NCBI RefSeq assembly: GCF_013415105.1
Contig: NZ_JACCDF010000001.1
Span: 1 to 64,000, forward strand
Direction of reading: 5' to 3'
Length of the DNA: 64,000 nt
DNA from: Vreelandella salicampi
Lineage (GTDB): Bacteria; Pseudomonadota; Gammaproteobacteria; Pseudomonadales; Halomonadaceae
Part shown: positions 9,248 to 19,288 of the stretch, in pieces
Layout: each line of letters opens with the position of its first letter
Position numbering within the stretch: the stretch's first letter is position 1
The notes under the pieces: generated by a model
Database searches by the model: none
What the model was told of the DNA's origin: nothing
The model's input: the letters and a program-made list of their open reading frames with translations, nothing else
Position numbers and translations under genes: made by a program

Positions 9248-10288
9248 TTACCGATTGCGTATATAGCGGTTAACGGCGTTATTATGCTCACGTAGCGTGC
9301 GCGAAAAGTAATGGGTGCCATCCCCTTTGGCGACGAAATAGAGCGTCTCCCCCGGCAGCGGGTTTACCGCAGCTTCCAGCGCTGCCCGACCTGGAAGGGC
9401 AATAGGTGTCGGCGGCATGCCATCAATTACGTAGGTGTTGTACGGGGTCGCTTCGCGCAGATCGGCATAACTGATGCTGCCATCGTAACGCTCACCCATA
9501 CCGTAAATCACCGTCGGGTCGGTTTGTAGACGCATACCGCTCTCTAAACGACGTTTAAACACACCGGCAATTTCACGCCGCTCCTCCGGCGCGCCGGTTT
9601 CGCGCTCAATTAGCGATGCCATAATCAGGGCTTCATAGGGTGTATCGATAGGTAGGTCTTCACTACGCTCAGCCCATACTTCATCTAGCACCTGCTCCAT
9701 CTTCTCCAGTGACTGCTGCAAAATATCTACGTCGCTCATGCCTAAGTGGTAACGGTAAGTGTCAGGGAAAAACCAGCCCTCAGGATGGACACCTTCACGA
9801 CCTATTAGCGCCATGACCTCTTCGTCATTCATTTCTGCCGTGCGATTATCTAGCTTCGATGCTGTGTTAAGAAGTTCGCGCATTTGGCGAAACGTCCAAC
9901 CCTCGGGCACGGTAAGCGAATAGGTCACAACGTCATTACTGCCCAGTAACTCAAGCATATCGCGGCCTGTCATTCCCGGTTGCAACTGATATTCGCCCGC
10001 ACGCAGCTGCGGCAGTTTATCCGGCGCAAGCCGAGGTAACAGACGAAACGCCCAAGCATCCGTGATAGTGCCTTGCTCACCCAGTTCGGCAATCACACGA
10101 TGAAAACCCGCACCTGATGGAACCTGATAAAGCTGCGGCTCTTCAAGCGCTAGCGGTGCCGAGAGGCGACTTTGCCAATAATAGTAAGCACCGGCTGCAC
10201 TTATAGCTCCCAGCGCCAACACGACCAATAACGCCGCAAAAATCCGTTTCAAAACCCACCTCTTTTCATCATTTTGCTTCAACGACAC
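9248..10288 (-). CDS. mltG: Endolytic murein transglycosylase
   Basis: MltG cleaves nascent glycan strands in the inner membrane and so sets strand length. The 346-aa protein has one N-terminal membrane anchor (about residues 17-35), a LysM-like segment, then the YceG catalytic region with the conserved Glu in LIERETG and QTDPTVIYGMG. The reading frame opens with GTG at 10286-10288, which lacks a clear ribosome site. A TTG at codon 13, preceded by GAGGTGG, is a realistic alternative. It lies between pabC and tmk as in other gammaproteobacteria. Confidence 0.92.
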   Translation of the reverse strand: MSLKQNDEKRWVLKRIFAALLVVLALGAISAAGAYYYWQSRLSAPLALEEPQLYQVPSGAGFHRVIAELGEQGTITDAWAFRLLPRLAPDKLPQLRAGEYQLQPGMTGRDMLELLGSNDVVTYSLTVPEGWTFRQMRELLNTASKLDNRTAEMNDEEVMALIGREGVHPEGWFFPDTYRYHLGMSDVDILQQSLEKMEQVLDEVWAERSEDLPIDTPYEALIMASLIERETGAPEERREIAGVFKRRLESGMRLQTDPTVIYGMGERYDGSISYADLREATPYNTYVIDGMPPTPIALPGRAALEAAVNPLPGETLYFVAKGDGTHYFSRTLREHNNAVNRYIRNR

Positions 10289-10294
10289 AACGCG

Positions 10295-11107
10295 TTAAGA
10301 GGCAAAGCCTAATAGCCGATGTCCGGCCGCTTGAAACACATCGTTTGTAGGCAACGGCCAGCGCTTTTGCACTTGACCATCGGGCGTTACCAACGCCACC
10401 ACCGGCCAAATACCTTGCACCGAGTTACCCACCCAAAGCTGCTCGACACAATGGAGTTCACGTAATGGCAGTGAGGCAACCACAATAAGCTGTAGTGATA
10501 AAAGCGCCTCACGCAGCGTGCCCGCCACCCCGCACTGCTCTAGCGGCGGCGTCCATACAACACCGTCTTGTTGCCAAAAAAGGTTCATGCTGGTGGCTTC
10601 TACCAGATTACCTTGCTGATCGGCGAGTAAACCTTCGGCAATATCATCGCGCTGCCACTCGCGTCGTGCGAGCACATTTTCCAACCGATTAAGGTGTTTA
10701 ATACCGGCAAGCCGGGGCTGGTGCGCAAGCCGAAGGTCACAAATACACACATGAACCCCTTTATACCCGCGCGAAAAATTCGGCGTAAACGGCATGCGGT
10801 GGCTCAATAAGCGCGGCGCTGGCGTTGGCGGCGGCGCATAGCCACGGCCTCCGCTACCGTGCGTTACCACTATTTTAAGCACTTCGTGTTGCGGGAGCGC
10901 CTCACCCTGCTCAGCGGCTTGCCACGTGGCATCAAGCGCTGCGTCACTGGGCGTTTGTATGCCTAATACCTCACAGCCTCGGTGCAAACGGGCGCGATGG
11001 TAATCCCACAAAACAGGCTCGCCCTCGCGTAATAGCACAGTCTCAAAGACGCCGTCTCCGTAGGCAAAGCCACGATCATCAAACGGTAACATTGGAGACG
11101 CCGTCAT
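10295..11107 (-). CDS. pabC: Aminodeoxychorismate lyase
   Basis: This PLP-dependent fold-type IV enzyme makes 4-aminobenzoate for folate. The family features are DDRGFAYGDGVFET at the N-terminus, the PLP lysine region GIKHLNRLENVLA, and EATSMNLFW. The start is set at the ATG 11105-11107, which has GGTGAG at a suitable distance. An upstream in-frame ATG at 11117-11119 is the alternative. The gene lies between fabF and mltG, its usual place. Confidence 0.9.
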   Translation of the reverse strand: MTASPMLPFDDRGFAYGDGVFETVLLREGEPVLWDYHRARLHRGCEVLGIQTPSDAALDATWQAAEQGEALPQHEVLKIVVTHGSGGRGYAPPPTPAPRLLSHRMPFTPNFSRGYKGVHVCICDLRLAHQPRLAGIKHLNRLENVLARREWQRDDIAEGLLADQQGNLVEATSMNLFWQQDGVVWTPPLEQCGVAGTLREALLSLQLIVVASLPLRELHCVEQLWVGNSVQGIWPVVALVTPDGQVQKRWPLPTNDVFQAAGHRLLGFAS

Positions 11108-11141
11108 TACGCTCACCATCGTGCGTTATCCCGCTTTACGA

Positions 11142-12380
11142 CTACACCTTCTTGAACAGCAGCGAGCCGTTGGTGCCACCAAACCCAAAGGAGTTGGAAA
11201 GCGCTACATCGATCATCATATCGCGGGCACTGTGGGGTACGTAATCGAGGTTGCAGCCTTCCTGAGGGTTGTCCAGGTTGATCGTAGGCGGCGCTACTTG
11301 ATCGCGAATGGCCAGCACACTAAAGACCGCTTCCACGGCACCGGCCGCCCCCAACAGGTGGCCAATCATGGACTTAGTTGAACTCACCGCCACATTTTTA
11401 GCGGCATCGCCTAATACGCGCTCTACCGCACGGCTTTCGGCCAAGTCGCCTGATGCAGTGGAGGTACCGTGTGCATTGATATAATCGACGTTTGCCGCGT
11501 CAATTTGCGCATCTTTAATCGCATTGCTCATGGAAATGGCCGCGCCACTGCCATCTTCGGGCGGAGCTGTCATGTGGAAGGCATCGTCACTCATACCGAA
11601 GCCTGCAAGCTCTGCGTAGATAGTCGCGCCGCGCGCTTTGGCGTGCTCATACTCCTCTAGCACCAGCACACCCGCCCCATCAGAGAGAACGAATCCATCG
11701 CGATCCGCATCCCACGGGCGGCTTGCTGCTTCGGGATTATCGTTACGGGTGGAAAGTGCACGCGCCGCAGAGAAACCGCCAAGCCCTAAAGGCGTGGTCG
11801 CCATTTCAGCGCCACCACACACCATCACATCGGCATCGCCATAGGCGATGGTACGCGCACTATAGCCAATATTATGAGTGCCGGTGGTGCAGGCGGTGGT
11901 AATGGCAATATTGGGGCCTTTAAAGCCGTGCTGAATCGCCATGTTGCCGGAGATCATATTGATGATGGAGCCCGGCACGAAAAACGGTGATATCCGTCGC
12001 GGACCGCTTTTTTGCAGCGCATTATGATTGTGCTCAATCATGGGCAGTCCGCCAATGCCTGAGCCAATCGCGACACCAATACGGTCTGCGTTATCTTCGT
12101 TGCATTCGATACCAGCGTCCTGAATGGCCTGCGCGCCTGCGGCCATACCGTATTGGATAAACAGATCCATCTTGCGGGCATCTTTAGGGTTTAAATAGAG
12201 GCTAATATCAAAGTTTTTAACCGACCCACCAAAGCGCGTATTAAAATCACTTGTATCAAAATGTTCGATGGGTGCAATACCGCTTTTACCTGCGACGATG
12301 TTGGACCACGACTCATCGACGGTATTTCCCACAGGGGTCACCAGGCCTAGCCCAGTTACCACTACCCTTTTTCGTGCCAT
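11142..12380 (-). CDS. fabF: Beta-ketoacyl-ACP synthase II
   Basis: FabF condenses malonyl-ACP with acyl-ACP during chain elongation. The 412-aa protein has the Cys-His-His triad: Cys164 in TTACTTG, the His of NAHGTST, and the His of [12 protein letters not shown]. Translation is placed at 12378-12380 because GGAGGA lies 7-8 bases upstream; the frame extends six codons further without support. It is separated from acpP by a strong terminator hairpin, so it may be expressed at a lower level or from its own promoter. Confidence 0.96.
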   Translation of the reverse strand: MARKRVVVTGLGLVTPVGNTVDESWSNIVAGKSGIAPIEHFDTSDFNTRFGGSVKNFDISLYLNPKDARKMDLFIQYGMAAGAQAIQDAGIECNEDNADRIGVAIGSGIGGLPMIEHNHNALQKSGPRRISPFFVPGSIINMISGNMAIQHGFKGPNIAITTACTTGTHNIGYSARTIAYGDADVMVCGGAEMATTPLGLGGFSAARALSTRNDNPEAASRPWDADRDGFVLSDGAGVLVLEEYEHAKARGATIYAELAGFGMSDDAFHMTAPPEDGSGAAISMSNAIKDAQIDAANVDYINAHGTSTASGDLAESRAVERVLGDAAKNVAVSSTKSMIGHLLGAAGAVEAVFSVLAIRDQVAPPTINLDNPQEGCNLDYVPHSARDMMIDVALSNSFGFGGTNGSLLFKKV

Positions 12381-12566
12381 TCGTTTTCCTCCAGGCATCC
12401 ATGGTGACTTAACCCATTTGGATTATTTCTGCCGGTCACTTACTGTAAAAATGCATAGGCTACGTGCACGTTAAGACGCAACGTCGTTAATGTCGAGCAT
12501 TTAGCTTTTAGCCAAAAGGCGACAGTATAACGGAGATCACCTGCCACGTTCATTGCTCTATACAGC

Positions 12567-12597
12567 AAAAAGCCGTCCTAAAGGAGGACGGCTTTTT
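12567..12597. terminator. Strong symmetric terminator between acpP and fabF
   Basis: AAAAAGCCGTCCT and its exact complement AGGACGGCTTTTT flank a five-base loop, giving a 13-bp stem with A/T tails on both sides. On the minus strand it lies 46 bases after the acpP stop and 187 bases before fabF. It should end most acpP transcripts and leave a minority to read into fabF. Confidence 0.88.
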
Positions 12598-12642
12598 ATT
12601 TAGGCGGTCAGCCCACCTCGGCTCATAGCACTAACGCAGCCC

Positions 12643-12876
12643 TTACTGGTGGGCGTTAACGTAGTCAATCGCTTCCTGAACCGTCGTAATCTTCTCAGCT
12701 TCTTCATCAGGAATTTCAGTATCAAATTCCTCTTCCAAAGCCATGACCAGCTCAACGGTGTCGAGCGAGTCAGCACCCAGGTCTTCGGTAAAAGAAGAAC
12801 CGTTTTGGATATCTTCTTCTTTAACGTTTAGGCGCTCGGCCACAACTTTTTTTACGCGCTCTTCGATAGTACTCAT
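12643..12876 (-). CDS. acpP: Acyl carrier protein
   Basis: The 77-aa acidic carrier of acyl chains in fatty acid synthesis. Ser37 in [12 protein letters not shown] is the 4'-phosphopantetheine site. The rest of the sequence is the near-invariant AcpP fold ([30 protein letters not shown]). It lies between fabG and fabF and is followed by the terminator at 12567-12597, consistent with the high, separate acpP transcript known in other bacteria. Confidence 0.98.
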   Translation of the reverse strand: MSTIEERVKKVVAERLNVKEEDIQNGSSFTEDLGADSLDTVELVMALEEEFDTEIPDEEAEKITTVQEAIDYVNAHQ

Positions 12877-12997
12877 CTACGTACTCCAGTCGTTCACATT
12901 AGCGGTTTAATAACCAGCCGTTTGGAAACCGCAAGCCAAAAGCTGCGGGGTAGTTTATAGACGCCCTTTGGCAGACGCAACCGCCAAACCAAGGGCA

Positions 12998-13741
12998 TCA
13001 ACGCATATTCATGCCGCCGTTGACTTGCAGCGTTTCTCCGGTGATATAACCTGCGCTATCGCTGGTTAAAAAGCCCACCGCAGCGGCGATCTCTTCGGGT
13101 GCACCTAGGCGTGACAGCGGAATCTGCTTGAGCAGCATTTCGTGCTGAGCTTCCGGCAACGCTTCGGTCATGTCGGTAGCAATAAAGCCTGGCGCTACAT
13201 TATTGACGGTAATATTGCGCGAAGCTACTTCGCGCGCCAACGAACGGCTAAATCCTTCCATACCCGCTTTGGCTGCCGCGTAGTTAGCCTGACCTAAGTT
13301 ACCCATGGTTGCTACCACAGAGCTTATCGACACAATTCGCCCGAAACGCGCCTTTGTCATACCGCGCAAACACGCTTTGCTGACGCGATAAACGGATTTG
13401 AGATTGGTATCCATTACCGCGTCCCACTCATCTTCTTTCATACGCATGAGAAGGTTATCACGGGTAATGCCGGCATTATTCACCAAGATAGTCGGCGCAC
13501 CAAACTGTTCGGTGATCGTTTTCAGCACGTTATCAATGCTTGATGGATCAGTAACGTTTAAACAAACGCCTGCTCCCTCAATGCCTTGCGCTTTAAGGTC
13601 GGCATCAATTTTTTCCGCCCCCGCATCGCTTGTGGCCGTTCCCACTACAACGCGGCCTTGGCGGCCAAGTTCATGCGCAATGGCACGACCAATACCGCGA
13701 CTGGCACCGGTGACCAGCGCCACTCTGCGTTCTTGTGTCAT
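12998..13741 (-). CDS. fabG: 3-oxoacyl-ACP reductase
   Basis: FabG reduces 3-ketoacyl-ACP with NADPH. The 247-aa short-chain dehydrogenase has the TGASRGIG cofactor motif, NNAGIT, and the catalytic Ser, Tyr and Lys (SISSV, YAAAK). The start is taken at the ATG 13739-13741, since AAGGGG lies 8 bases upstream; the GTG at 13750 would have that site touching it. It is downstream of fabD in the fab operon. Confidence 0.96.
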   Translation of the reverse strand: MTQERRVALVTGASRGIGRAIAHELGRQGRVVVGTATSDAGAEKIDADLKAQGIEGAGVCLNVTDPSSIDNVLKTITEQFGAPTILVNNAGITRDNLLMRMKEDEWDAVMDTNLKSVYRVSKACLRGMTKARFGRIVSISSVVATMGNLGQANYAAAKAGMEGFSRSLAREVASRNITVNNVAPGFIATDMTEALPEAQHEMLLKQIPLSRLGAPEEIAAAVGFLTSDSAGYITGETLQVNGGMNMR

Positions 13742-13791
13742 TACGTACACCCCTTTGTCGAAAAAGTGCTCATCAACCTCGCGGCTAACGT

Positions 13792-14751
13792 CTAGTCGTT
13801 ATTTGCAACTGTTTCGCGCGCCAGCTCTAGCGCAGCATCCAAACTATCGGGATCGTTTACCGCTAAACCTTTACTTCCCCGTACGATACGCTTATTCAGG
13901 CCGGTTAACACTTTACCTGGCCCACACTCAATAAACGCCTTCACTCCTTGCGCACTCATAGCCTCAACGCAATCTGTCCAACGAACAGGCTGATAAAGCT
14001 GCTCCACCAAACGGGTACGTAATGTATCTATATCAGCGTGCGCTTGTGCATCCACATTTTGAATTACACTATAGCGTGGTGCACGCAGATCAATTTCGCC
14101 AATAACAGCTGAGAGTCGCTCAGCGGCTGGCTTCATTAGCGCGCAGTGCGACGGTACCGAGACCGGTAACGGCATCGCACGTTTCGCACCGGCATCTTGG
14201 CACGCGGCAATCGCACGCTCCACGGCTGACTTAGACCCGGCGATAACCACTTGCCCCGGGGCGTTGTAGTTAACGGCTGATACCACATCGCCTTGTGCCG
14301 CCTTTTCACAGGCTGCCTCAACGGCTGCGTTATCCAATCCTAAAATAGCCGCCATCGCCCCTTGGCCAGCGGGCACGGCATCCTGCATGGCCTCACCACG
14401 CAGGCGCACAAGCTTTATGCCTTCGGCAAACCCCATCACACCGGCACATACCATAGCGCTGTACTCACCTAAGCTGTGACCTGACATTACGCCGGGGCGC
14501 GGCCCTTCCAGCTCTTGCCACACGCGCCAAACGGCGATGCTTGAGGCTAAAAGCGCTGGCTGGGTACAAGCCGTCGCGTTAAGTGACTCTTCGGGACCTT
14601 CTTGCACAACTTTCCACAGATCATAGCCCAAAGCATCCGACGCTTCTTCGAAAGTGGTTCCTACCACACTGTAGCGTTCGGCCAGCTCTCGCAGCATTCC
14701 TAGCTGTTGAGAGCCTTGCCCAGGGAATATGAGGGCAAGGGGTTGAGACAT
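13792..14751 (-). CDS. fabD: Malonyl-CoA:ACP transacylase
   Basis: FabD loads malonyl groups onto ACP. The 319-aa protein has the GQGSQ N-terminal motif, the nucleophile serine in GHSLGEYSA near residue 90, and the C-terminal ECGPGKVLTGL. The start at 14751 has AAAGGTGA close upstream; a longer reading frame to 14847 has no such site. It directly follows plsX here, whereas enteric bacteria have fabH between the two. Confidence 0.96.
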   Translation of the reverse strand: MSQPLALIFPGQGSQQLGMLRELAERYSVVGTTFEEASDALGYDLWKVVQEGPEESLNATACTQPALLASSIAVWRVWQELEGPRPGVMSGHSLGEYSAMVCAGVMGFAEGIKLVRLRGEAMQDAVPAGQGAMAAILGLDNAAVEAACEKAAQGDVVSAVNYNAPGQVVIAGSKSAVERAIAACQDAGAKRAMPLPVSVPSHCALMKPAAERLSAVIGEIDLRAPRYSVIQNVDAQAHADIDTLRTRLVEQLYQPVRWTDCVEAMSAQGVKAFIECGPGKVLTGLNKRIVRGSKGLAVNDPDSLDAALELARETVANND

Positions 14752-14876
14752 GTCGTTCACCTTTGCACTTGTTGGCGTTTGCTCATGTGAGCACAAGACA
14801 CTGAACGGTCTGTTGTACCTTTTACCGGTCAGGTCACACCGCGGCACTCTTCATGAGTCCCACGATTTGATCAGCG

Positions 14877-15911
14877 TTATGGCAGAGTTTGCCAGCGTTG
14901 CACTAATTGTTGCGGCAGATCGTGCTCGACTTCTTGAATCGCACGCACAATCGCATAATAAAAACCTTCCGCATGAGCCCCGCCGTGGCTTTTGACCACA
15001 ATGCGCGAAAGCCCTAATAAACTAGCGCCATTGTAGCGCACGGGATCAAGCTCATTTTTTAACCGCTTGAGTGCCGGCCTCGCCAGTAAACTTGCCAGAC
15101 GTCCGCTCAGTCGGGATTCGAATACCGCCTGAACGCGTTCAATTAGCATACTGGCCAACCCTTCACTCGATTTCAGCACTGCGTTGCCGACAAAACCATC
15201 ACAAACAACGACATCAAGGTTGCCGCGAAAAAGGTCTCCACCTTCAGCATAGCCTTGATAGTCAAAAAGGGCGTGAGCAGGGTAACGGCGCAAAAATGTA
15301 TTTGCCTCACGCACACTGCGACTGCCTTTTGTCGCTTCGGCCCCAACGTTAAGCAGTGCCAATCGAGGTTGCTCAATAGCGTCAACGCTCTGCGCCATGG
15401 CCGCCCCCATTACGGCAAAATCCACCAGCCGCCGCGCGGGTGAATCCACATTCGCCCCCAAGTCGAGCAGATAGCAACGCCGACCATTTCGTGTGGGGAT
15501 CGCCGTACTGATCGCTGGGCGACTAATACCTGGCAATGTGCCCAATTCGCGCCGCGATAAGGCAACTAACGCTGAGGTATTCCCCGCGCTTACGCCAGCA
15601 TCGGCGCTGCCGTGCGAGCCATTACCTGCCACACAGCGCAGCATTTGCGCCATGCTGCTGTCTTGTCCATGACGTAATGCCCACGCAGCAGTGGCATCTT
15701 GGGCCACGCTATCGTGACTATCGCATACCACCAAACGTGACGTTGCCGCAGCCAGAGGCTGCGGCAAGCGCGAGAGCTCGGCAACGATTTGCCGGCTTGG
15801 ACCAAACAACAAAAGCTCCAAATTATCGTGGTGCAGCGCTGCTTTAGCGGCACCATGGATGATGGATTGGGGGCCTTGATCGCTCCCCATTACATCAATT
15901 GCGATGCGCAC
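14877..15911 (-). CDS. plsX: Phosphate acyltransferase
   Basis: PlsX converts acyl-ACP to acyl-phosphate, the first step toward phosphatidic acid. The 344-aa sequence opens RIAIDVMGSDQGP and has the family segments DLGANVDSPA and VVCDGFVGNAVLKSSEG, ending with a GASLLGL segment. It begins with GTG. The ribosome site is weak, as often happens in the rpmF-plsX pair. It follows rpmF by 62 bases. Confidence 0.95.
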   Translation of the reverse strand: MRIAIDVMGSDQGPQSIIHGAAKAALHHDNLELLLFGPSRQIVAELSRLPQPLAAATSRLVVCDSHDSVAQDATAAWALRHGQDSSMAQMLRCVAGNGSHGSADAGVSAGNTSALVALSRRELGTLPGISRPAISTAIPTRNGRRCYLLDLGANVDSPARRLVDFAVMGAAMAQSVDAIEQPRLALLNVGAEATKGSRSVREANTFLRRYPAHALFDYQGYAEGGDLFRGNLDVVVCDGFVGNAVLKSSEGLASMLIERVQAVFESRLSGRLASLLARPALKRLKNELDPVRYNGASLLGLSRIVVKSHGGAHAEGFYYAIVRAIQEVEHDLPQQLVQRWQTLP

Positions 15912-15973
15912 GCGTTACTGAGCCACGATTACTGAGTCATTGCGATTTGACCACTGACAAAAGGCGCGAGGTA

Positions 15974-16144
15974 TTAAACCTCTACGACCTTACGACCGCG
16001 ATAGAAGCCGTCCGGAGAGACGTGGTGACGCATGTGCGTGGTGCCCGTCTCTTTGTCTTGAGACAGTGTCGGTGCGCTCAAGGCATCGTGACTGCGACGC
16101 ATACCGCGCTTAGAGCGAGTTTTACGGTTCTTTTGAACTGCCAT
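15974..16144 (-). CDS. rpmF: 50S ribosomal protein L32
   Basis: A 56-aa basic protein starting [20 protein letters not shown] and ending [17 protein letters not shown], the clear sequence of L32. It has no zinc-binding cysteines, so it is the C-minus form. It sits between yceD and plsX, the conserved yceD-rpmF-plsX order that links ribosome and lipid synthesis. Confidence 0.98.
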   Translation of the reverse strand: MAVQKNRKTRSKRGMRRSHDALSAPTLSQDKETGTTHMRHHVSPDGFYRGRKVVEV

Positions 16145-16179
16145 GGGTGTTTACTCCAAGTGTGTAGGGTAAAAAGATA

Positions 16180-16728
16180 CTATTTTTTGCCTTTCAACGC
16201 GCCACTGCTCTTCAAAGCATTGAGCACCGCGAAAGGGTTTTCGGCTGGCGATTTGGTATCGTCCGAACCTTTGGCTTTGCTGACCAGCTGATCTGGCGAA
16301 ACACTGCATTCCTTTTCGTCGTGATATACGACTTGAGGCAGACTGAGAATCAACTCATCCTCAACAACCGTCAGCAAGTCCAGCTGTTCATTTTTCACCA
16401 GCACGGGCTCATGGCTTGCAGGAAGCTCTCCTGCTAACGCTTCGTCGCTGATCATGCCAAGCAAAAACCGGCTTTCCACTTGCTGCGGCATCGGCTCTAG
16501 GCAACGACGACATGCAAGCAACATATCCGCTTGTAAGTGGCCACGAATTTCACGACGACCCTGCTCATCAATGCCAAACTCAAGCACGACATGACAGTCG
16601 CCTGTTTGGTCACCGGCTTCTTCGACCAGTCGCGTCAGCTGATTCAGCGCAACAAGGCCTTCGAGTCGTTCGTCGCGGGCTGCAAGCTTATAAGGCTCAA
16701 CCCGACTGGGGAGTTGTGAGGTCAACAT
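16180..16728 (-). CDS. yceD: YceD family protein (DUF177), 23S rRNA accumulation factor
   Basis: A 182-aa protein of the YceD family, involved in 23S rRNA maturation in bacteria and plastids. The paired-cysteine region LLACRRCLEPM, the LDLLTVVEDELILSLP segment and the C-terminal NPFAVLNALK are all family marks. The start at 16728 aligns best with E. coli YceD. An upstream GTG at 16752 has a purine-rich stretch touching it and cannot be excluded. It is first in the yceD-rpmF-plsX-fab operon and divergent from yceF. Confidence 0.9.
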   Translation of the reverse strand: MLTSQLPSRVEPYKLAARDERLEGLVALNQLTRLVEEAGDQTGDCHVVLEFGIDEQGRREIRGHLQADMLLACRRCLEPMPQQVESRFLLGMISDEALAGELPASHEPVLVKNEQLDLLTVVEDELILSLPQVVYHDEKECSVSPDQLVSKAKGSDDTKSPAENPFAVLNALKSSGALKGKK

Positions 16729-16863
16729 AGGCGCGCAATGATAGGCACTCACCCCTTGTCTGTCAAAGCCGCCGATGCATTTCTTATCTCTGGGCGTATG
16801 TTGTCGGCTTCGTTACACTCATCGCCAATTGCTCAACTTTAACTTTTTGCCGAGAGTTTCACC

Positions 16864-17478
16864 ATGCCAACACCCTCGCCATTAGTGCTTGCCTCGAGTT
16901 CTCGCTCGCGCCGCACCCTACTCGACCGCTTACACATCCCTTACCAGTGCCATTCGCCCGATATCGACGAAACACCAAGACAAGGAGAGCTTCCGCAAGC
17001 GCTGGTGCATCGTCTTGCCCTCAGCAAAGCTTTTGCAGTGGCCGATCACTATCCTGCCCACTGCATTATTGGCTCCGACCAAATCGCCGTCTTTGACGAC
17101 GAAATTCTAGGCAAACCGCATACGCCTGAGAAAGCACGAGAAAACCTCGCTCGCTTTTCAGGCCAGCGGGTGACATTTCTTACCGGCTTAGCGTTGCTGG
17201 ATACGCACAGCCAGCATCACCAAGTTCATGTTGAACCGTTTGACGTTGTATTCCGTACGCTTTCAGAGGCTGAAATTGCCTATTACGTCGCACAAGAACA
17301 ACCGCTAGACAGTGCCGGCAGTTTCTACATGGAAGGGTTAGGTATTGCGCTCTTTGCCTCGCTGGAAGGCCGAGACCCCAACGCACTCGTCGGCCTCCCT
17401 CTGATTGCCCTATGCGATATGCTGCGCCAAGCGGGCTTCAACCCGCTTGAGCAAAGGTTTAATGACCAGACGACTTAA
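16864..17478 (+). CDS. yceF: Maf-type nucleotide pyrophosphatase, YceF branch
   Basis: A 204-aa house-cleaning NTP pyrophosphatase. The Maf signature [17 protein letters not shown] is at the N-terminus; the catalytic Asp lies in IIGSDQIAV at about residue 70. The residue pattern around GSFYMEG fits the YceF group, which prefers 7-methyl-GTP, rather than the dTTP-hydrolysing YhdE group. It is the only plus-strand gene in the fab block. Its stop overlaps that of sppA by four bases on opposite strands. Confidence 0.88.
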   Translation: MPTPSPLVLASSSRSRRTLLDRLHIPYQCHSPDIDETPRQGELPQALVHRLALSKAFAVADHYPAHCIIGSDQIAVFDDEILGKPHTPEKARENLARFSGQRVTFLTGLALLDTHSQHHQVHVEPFDVVFRTLSEAEIAYYVAQEQPLDSAGSFYMEGLGIALFASLEGRDPNALVGLPLIALCDMLRQAGFNPLEQRFNDQTT

Positions 17479-18578
17479 TAAGCAATAGGCGATGGCGACG
17501 TAGATATCCCCAACACCTGTGCAGCGGTTTGCGTAAAGCGCCGCGTCAAACGATCAAACGGATCAAGACTCGGCGTATAATTCTCCCAGCGAACCTCTCC
17601 CAAGTAGTCGCGCGATAGCGACTCCAGCGAATCCAGTCGGTCAACCAAGCCAAGCTCCATCGCCTGCTCGCCGTTCCATATCAAGCCCGAAAAAATTTCC
17701 TCTTCATCGCTTAAGCGCTCCCCTCGCCCAGCGCGCACATCGTCAATAAACTGCTGATGAGTGCTGTCCAGCACCGTTTGCCAAAACGCCACCGTTTCGT
17801 CATCCAAGGGCTTGAACGGGTCTAAAAAGGCTTTGTTTTCACCTGCCGTCACTACCCGCCGTTCAATGCCGATTGAATCAATGGCTTCATTAAAGCCAAA
17901 CCCTGAGTAGATAACGCCAATAGACCCTACCAAGCTCACCGGAGATGCGGCGATTTCATCCGCCGCCGCGGCAATGTAGTAGCCGCCACTGGCACCGATG
18001 TCTTCAACCAGCGCGATGATGGGCTTATCACCCGACTCCCGTAGGCGCATCATCTCAGCAAAAATACGCTGTGACTGAACGGGGCTGCCACCAGGACTAT
18101 TGATATGCACTACCACCGCCTGGGTATCGCCTGAAGACCACGCGCGATTAAGCCCACGAATAACACGCTCCGCGTTGGCAGGGGAATCGCTGCTTATCAC
18201 GCCGGTGACTTCCACAACACCCAGATGCGGCTGCGTCGGCATCGCGCTACCGACTCCCGCTTGATAGACGCTGTAAGCGCTCAGCGATAGCATACCCAGC
18301 ACAATAGCCACTAGGACAAAACGGAAGAAAAGCTTCCAGCGGCGGCTGCGGCGCTGTTCGGTCAACACGCCACCGATCCAACGATCCATCATTTCCATCT
18401 GCGCTAAGCGCTGGCGCTCTATCAACGTTGCCGCGTCATCGTCAGGCTTGCCGGCTGTAGGCGAGGCTTGCTCTTGCTTCGCTTTATCTGATGCGACCGA
18501 CGCATTTTGCGTCCAAGGGTCGTGTTTATTCGCTTCAGGTTCATCGCCAGTCGGCGTTTTGGTGGTTTCGTCACTCAT
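17475..18578 (-). CDS. sppA: Signal peptide peptidase SppA-type serine protease (S49)
   Basis: A 367-aa inner-membrane S49 peptidase of the short, single-domain type. A cytoplasmic N-terminal stretch is followed by one membrane anchor at about residues 85-105 and the protease domain with [13 protein letters not shown], the catalytic-serine segment [10 protein letters not shown] and LVGSIGVI. The likely general-base lysine is in GENKAF. It clears cleaved signal peptides. The start at 18578 has AAGGA 7 bases upstream; the first in-frame ATG at 18584 is too close to it. It follows the HAD gene in the conserved rluC-HAD-sppA order. Confidence 0.9.
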   Translation of the reverse strand: MSDETTKTPTGDEPEANKHDPWTQNASVASDKAKQEQASPTAGKPDDDAATLIERQRLAQMEMMDRWIGGVLTEQRRSRRWKLFFRFVLVAIVLGMLSLSAYSVYQAGVGSAMPTQPHLGVVEVTGVISSDSPANAERVIRGLNRAWSSGDTQAVVVHINSPGGSPVQSQRIFAEMMRLRESGDKPIIALVEDIGASGGYYIAAAADEIAASPVSLVGSIGVIYSGFGFNEAIDSIGIERRVVTAGENKAFLDPFKPLDDETVAFWQTVLDSTHQQFIDDVRAGRGERLSDEEEIFSGLIWNGEQAMELGLVDRLDSLESLSRDYLGEVRWENYTPSLDPFDRLTRRFTQTAAQVLGISTSPSPIAY

Positions 18579-18608
18579 GTGCATATCCTTAAAAAGCCGT
18601 ATTACGCA

Positions 18609-19271
18609 TCATTGACGACACTCACGGTGCAGCCAATCAAATAAACTCTCTACGTTATGGGCCATATATTCCGGCTCACTGACGAAAAGACGCTCAACCG
18701 AGTGCACGCCGTAGCTAACGCCTACCCGCGACATGCCTATCGCCCGCGCCATTTCCAGATCATACTCGGTGTCGCCCACCATCACCGCGCGCTCAACCGG
18801 CACATTGAGCTCGTCTAACAGCTCGCTAAGCATTTGCGGATGCGGTTTGGAGCGCGTTTCATCCGCCGTGCGGCTGGCGTGAAACCAATCACCGCTTTGC
18901 GTATCACGAAAAATGCGGTCCAACCCACGGCGGGTTTTGCCTGTGGCCACGGCAAGCTTTAACGCTTTTCGCTGACGTAGCGCACCCAGAGACGCTTCCA
19001 CACCGTCGAAAAACGTCATCGGCGTAGGGTCGGCATGCACAAAGTGATGCGCATAGCGCTCGCGTAGGCGTGCCGACTGCTCGGGCAAAATCCCAGGACA
19101 GAGCTTATCCACCGCTTCTGGCAACCCAAGCCCGATGATATCCTCGACCGCCGGCCCCGGCAGATCACCCCACTCCGCCTCGCGCGCGGCAGACTGCATA
19201 CTCGATACAATACGCGGCACAGAGTTCATCAATGTGCCGTCCCAGTCAAAAATCACAAGTTCAAAACGCAT
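18609..19271 (-). CDS. HAD family hydrolase, phosphoglycolate phosphatase-like
   Basis: A 220-aa HAD phosphatase. The DxD nucleophile motif is FDWDGTLMNS near residue 8; the conserved Lys/Ser segment is LAVATGKTRRGL and the acidic motif is MVGDTEYDLEMA. The cap is the small helical type of phosphoglycolate phosphatases. Pseudomonads have the same gene between rluC and sppA. The substrate is not known. Confidence 0.88.
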   Translation of the reverse strand: MRFELVIFDWDGTLMNSVPRIVSSMQSAAREAEWGDLPGPAVEDIIGLGLPEAVDKLCPGILPEQSARLRERYAHHFVHADPTPMTFFDGVEASLGALRQRKALKLAVATGKTRRGLDRIFRDTQSGDWFHASRTADETRSKPHPQMLSELLDELNVPVERAVMVGDTEYDLEMARAIGMSRVGVSYGVHSVERLFVSEPEYMAHNVESLFDWLHRECRQ

Positions 19272-19288
19272 ATCTGGCCTGTCGGTTA

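Noticed and set aside
12902..12996. Two imperfect hairpins between fabG and acpP
   Set aside because: The stems (GCGGTTT/AAACCGC and the GCCC-TTTGGC one) are bulged or have long loops and no T run, so they were not called as terminators. They may affect acpP message processing.
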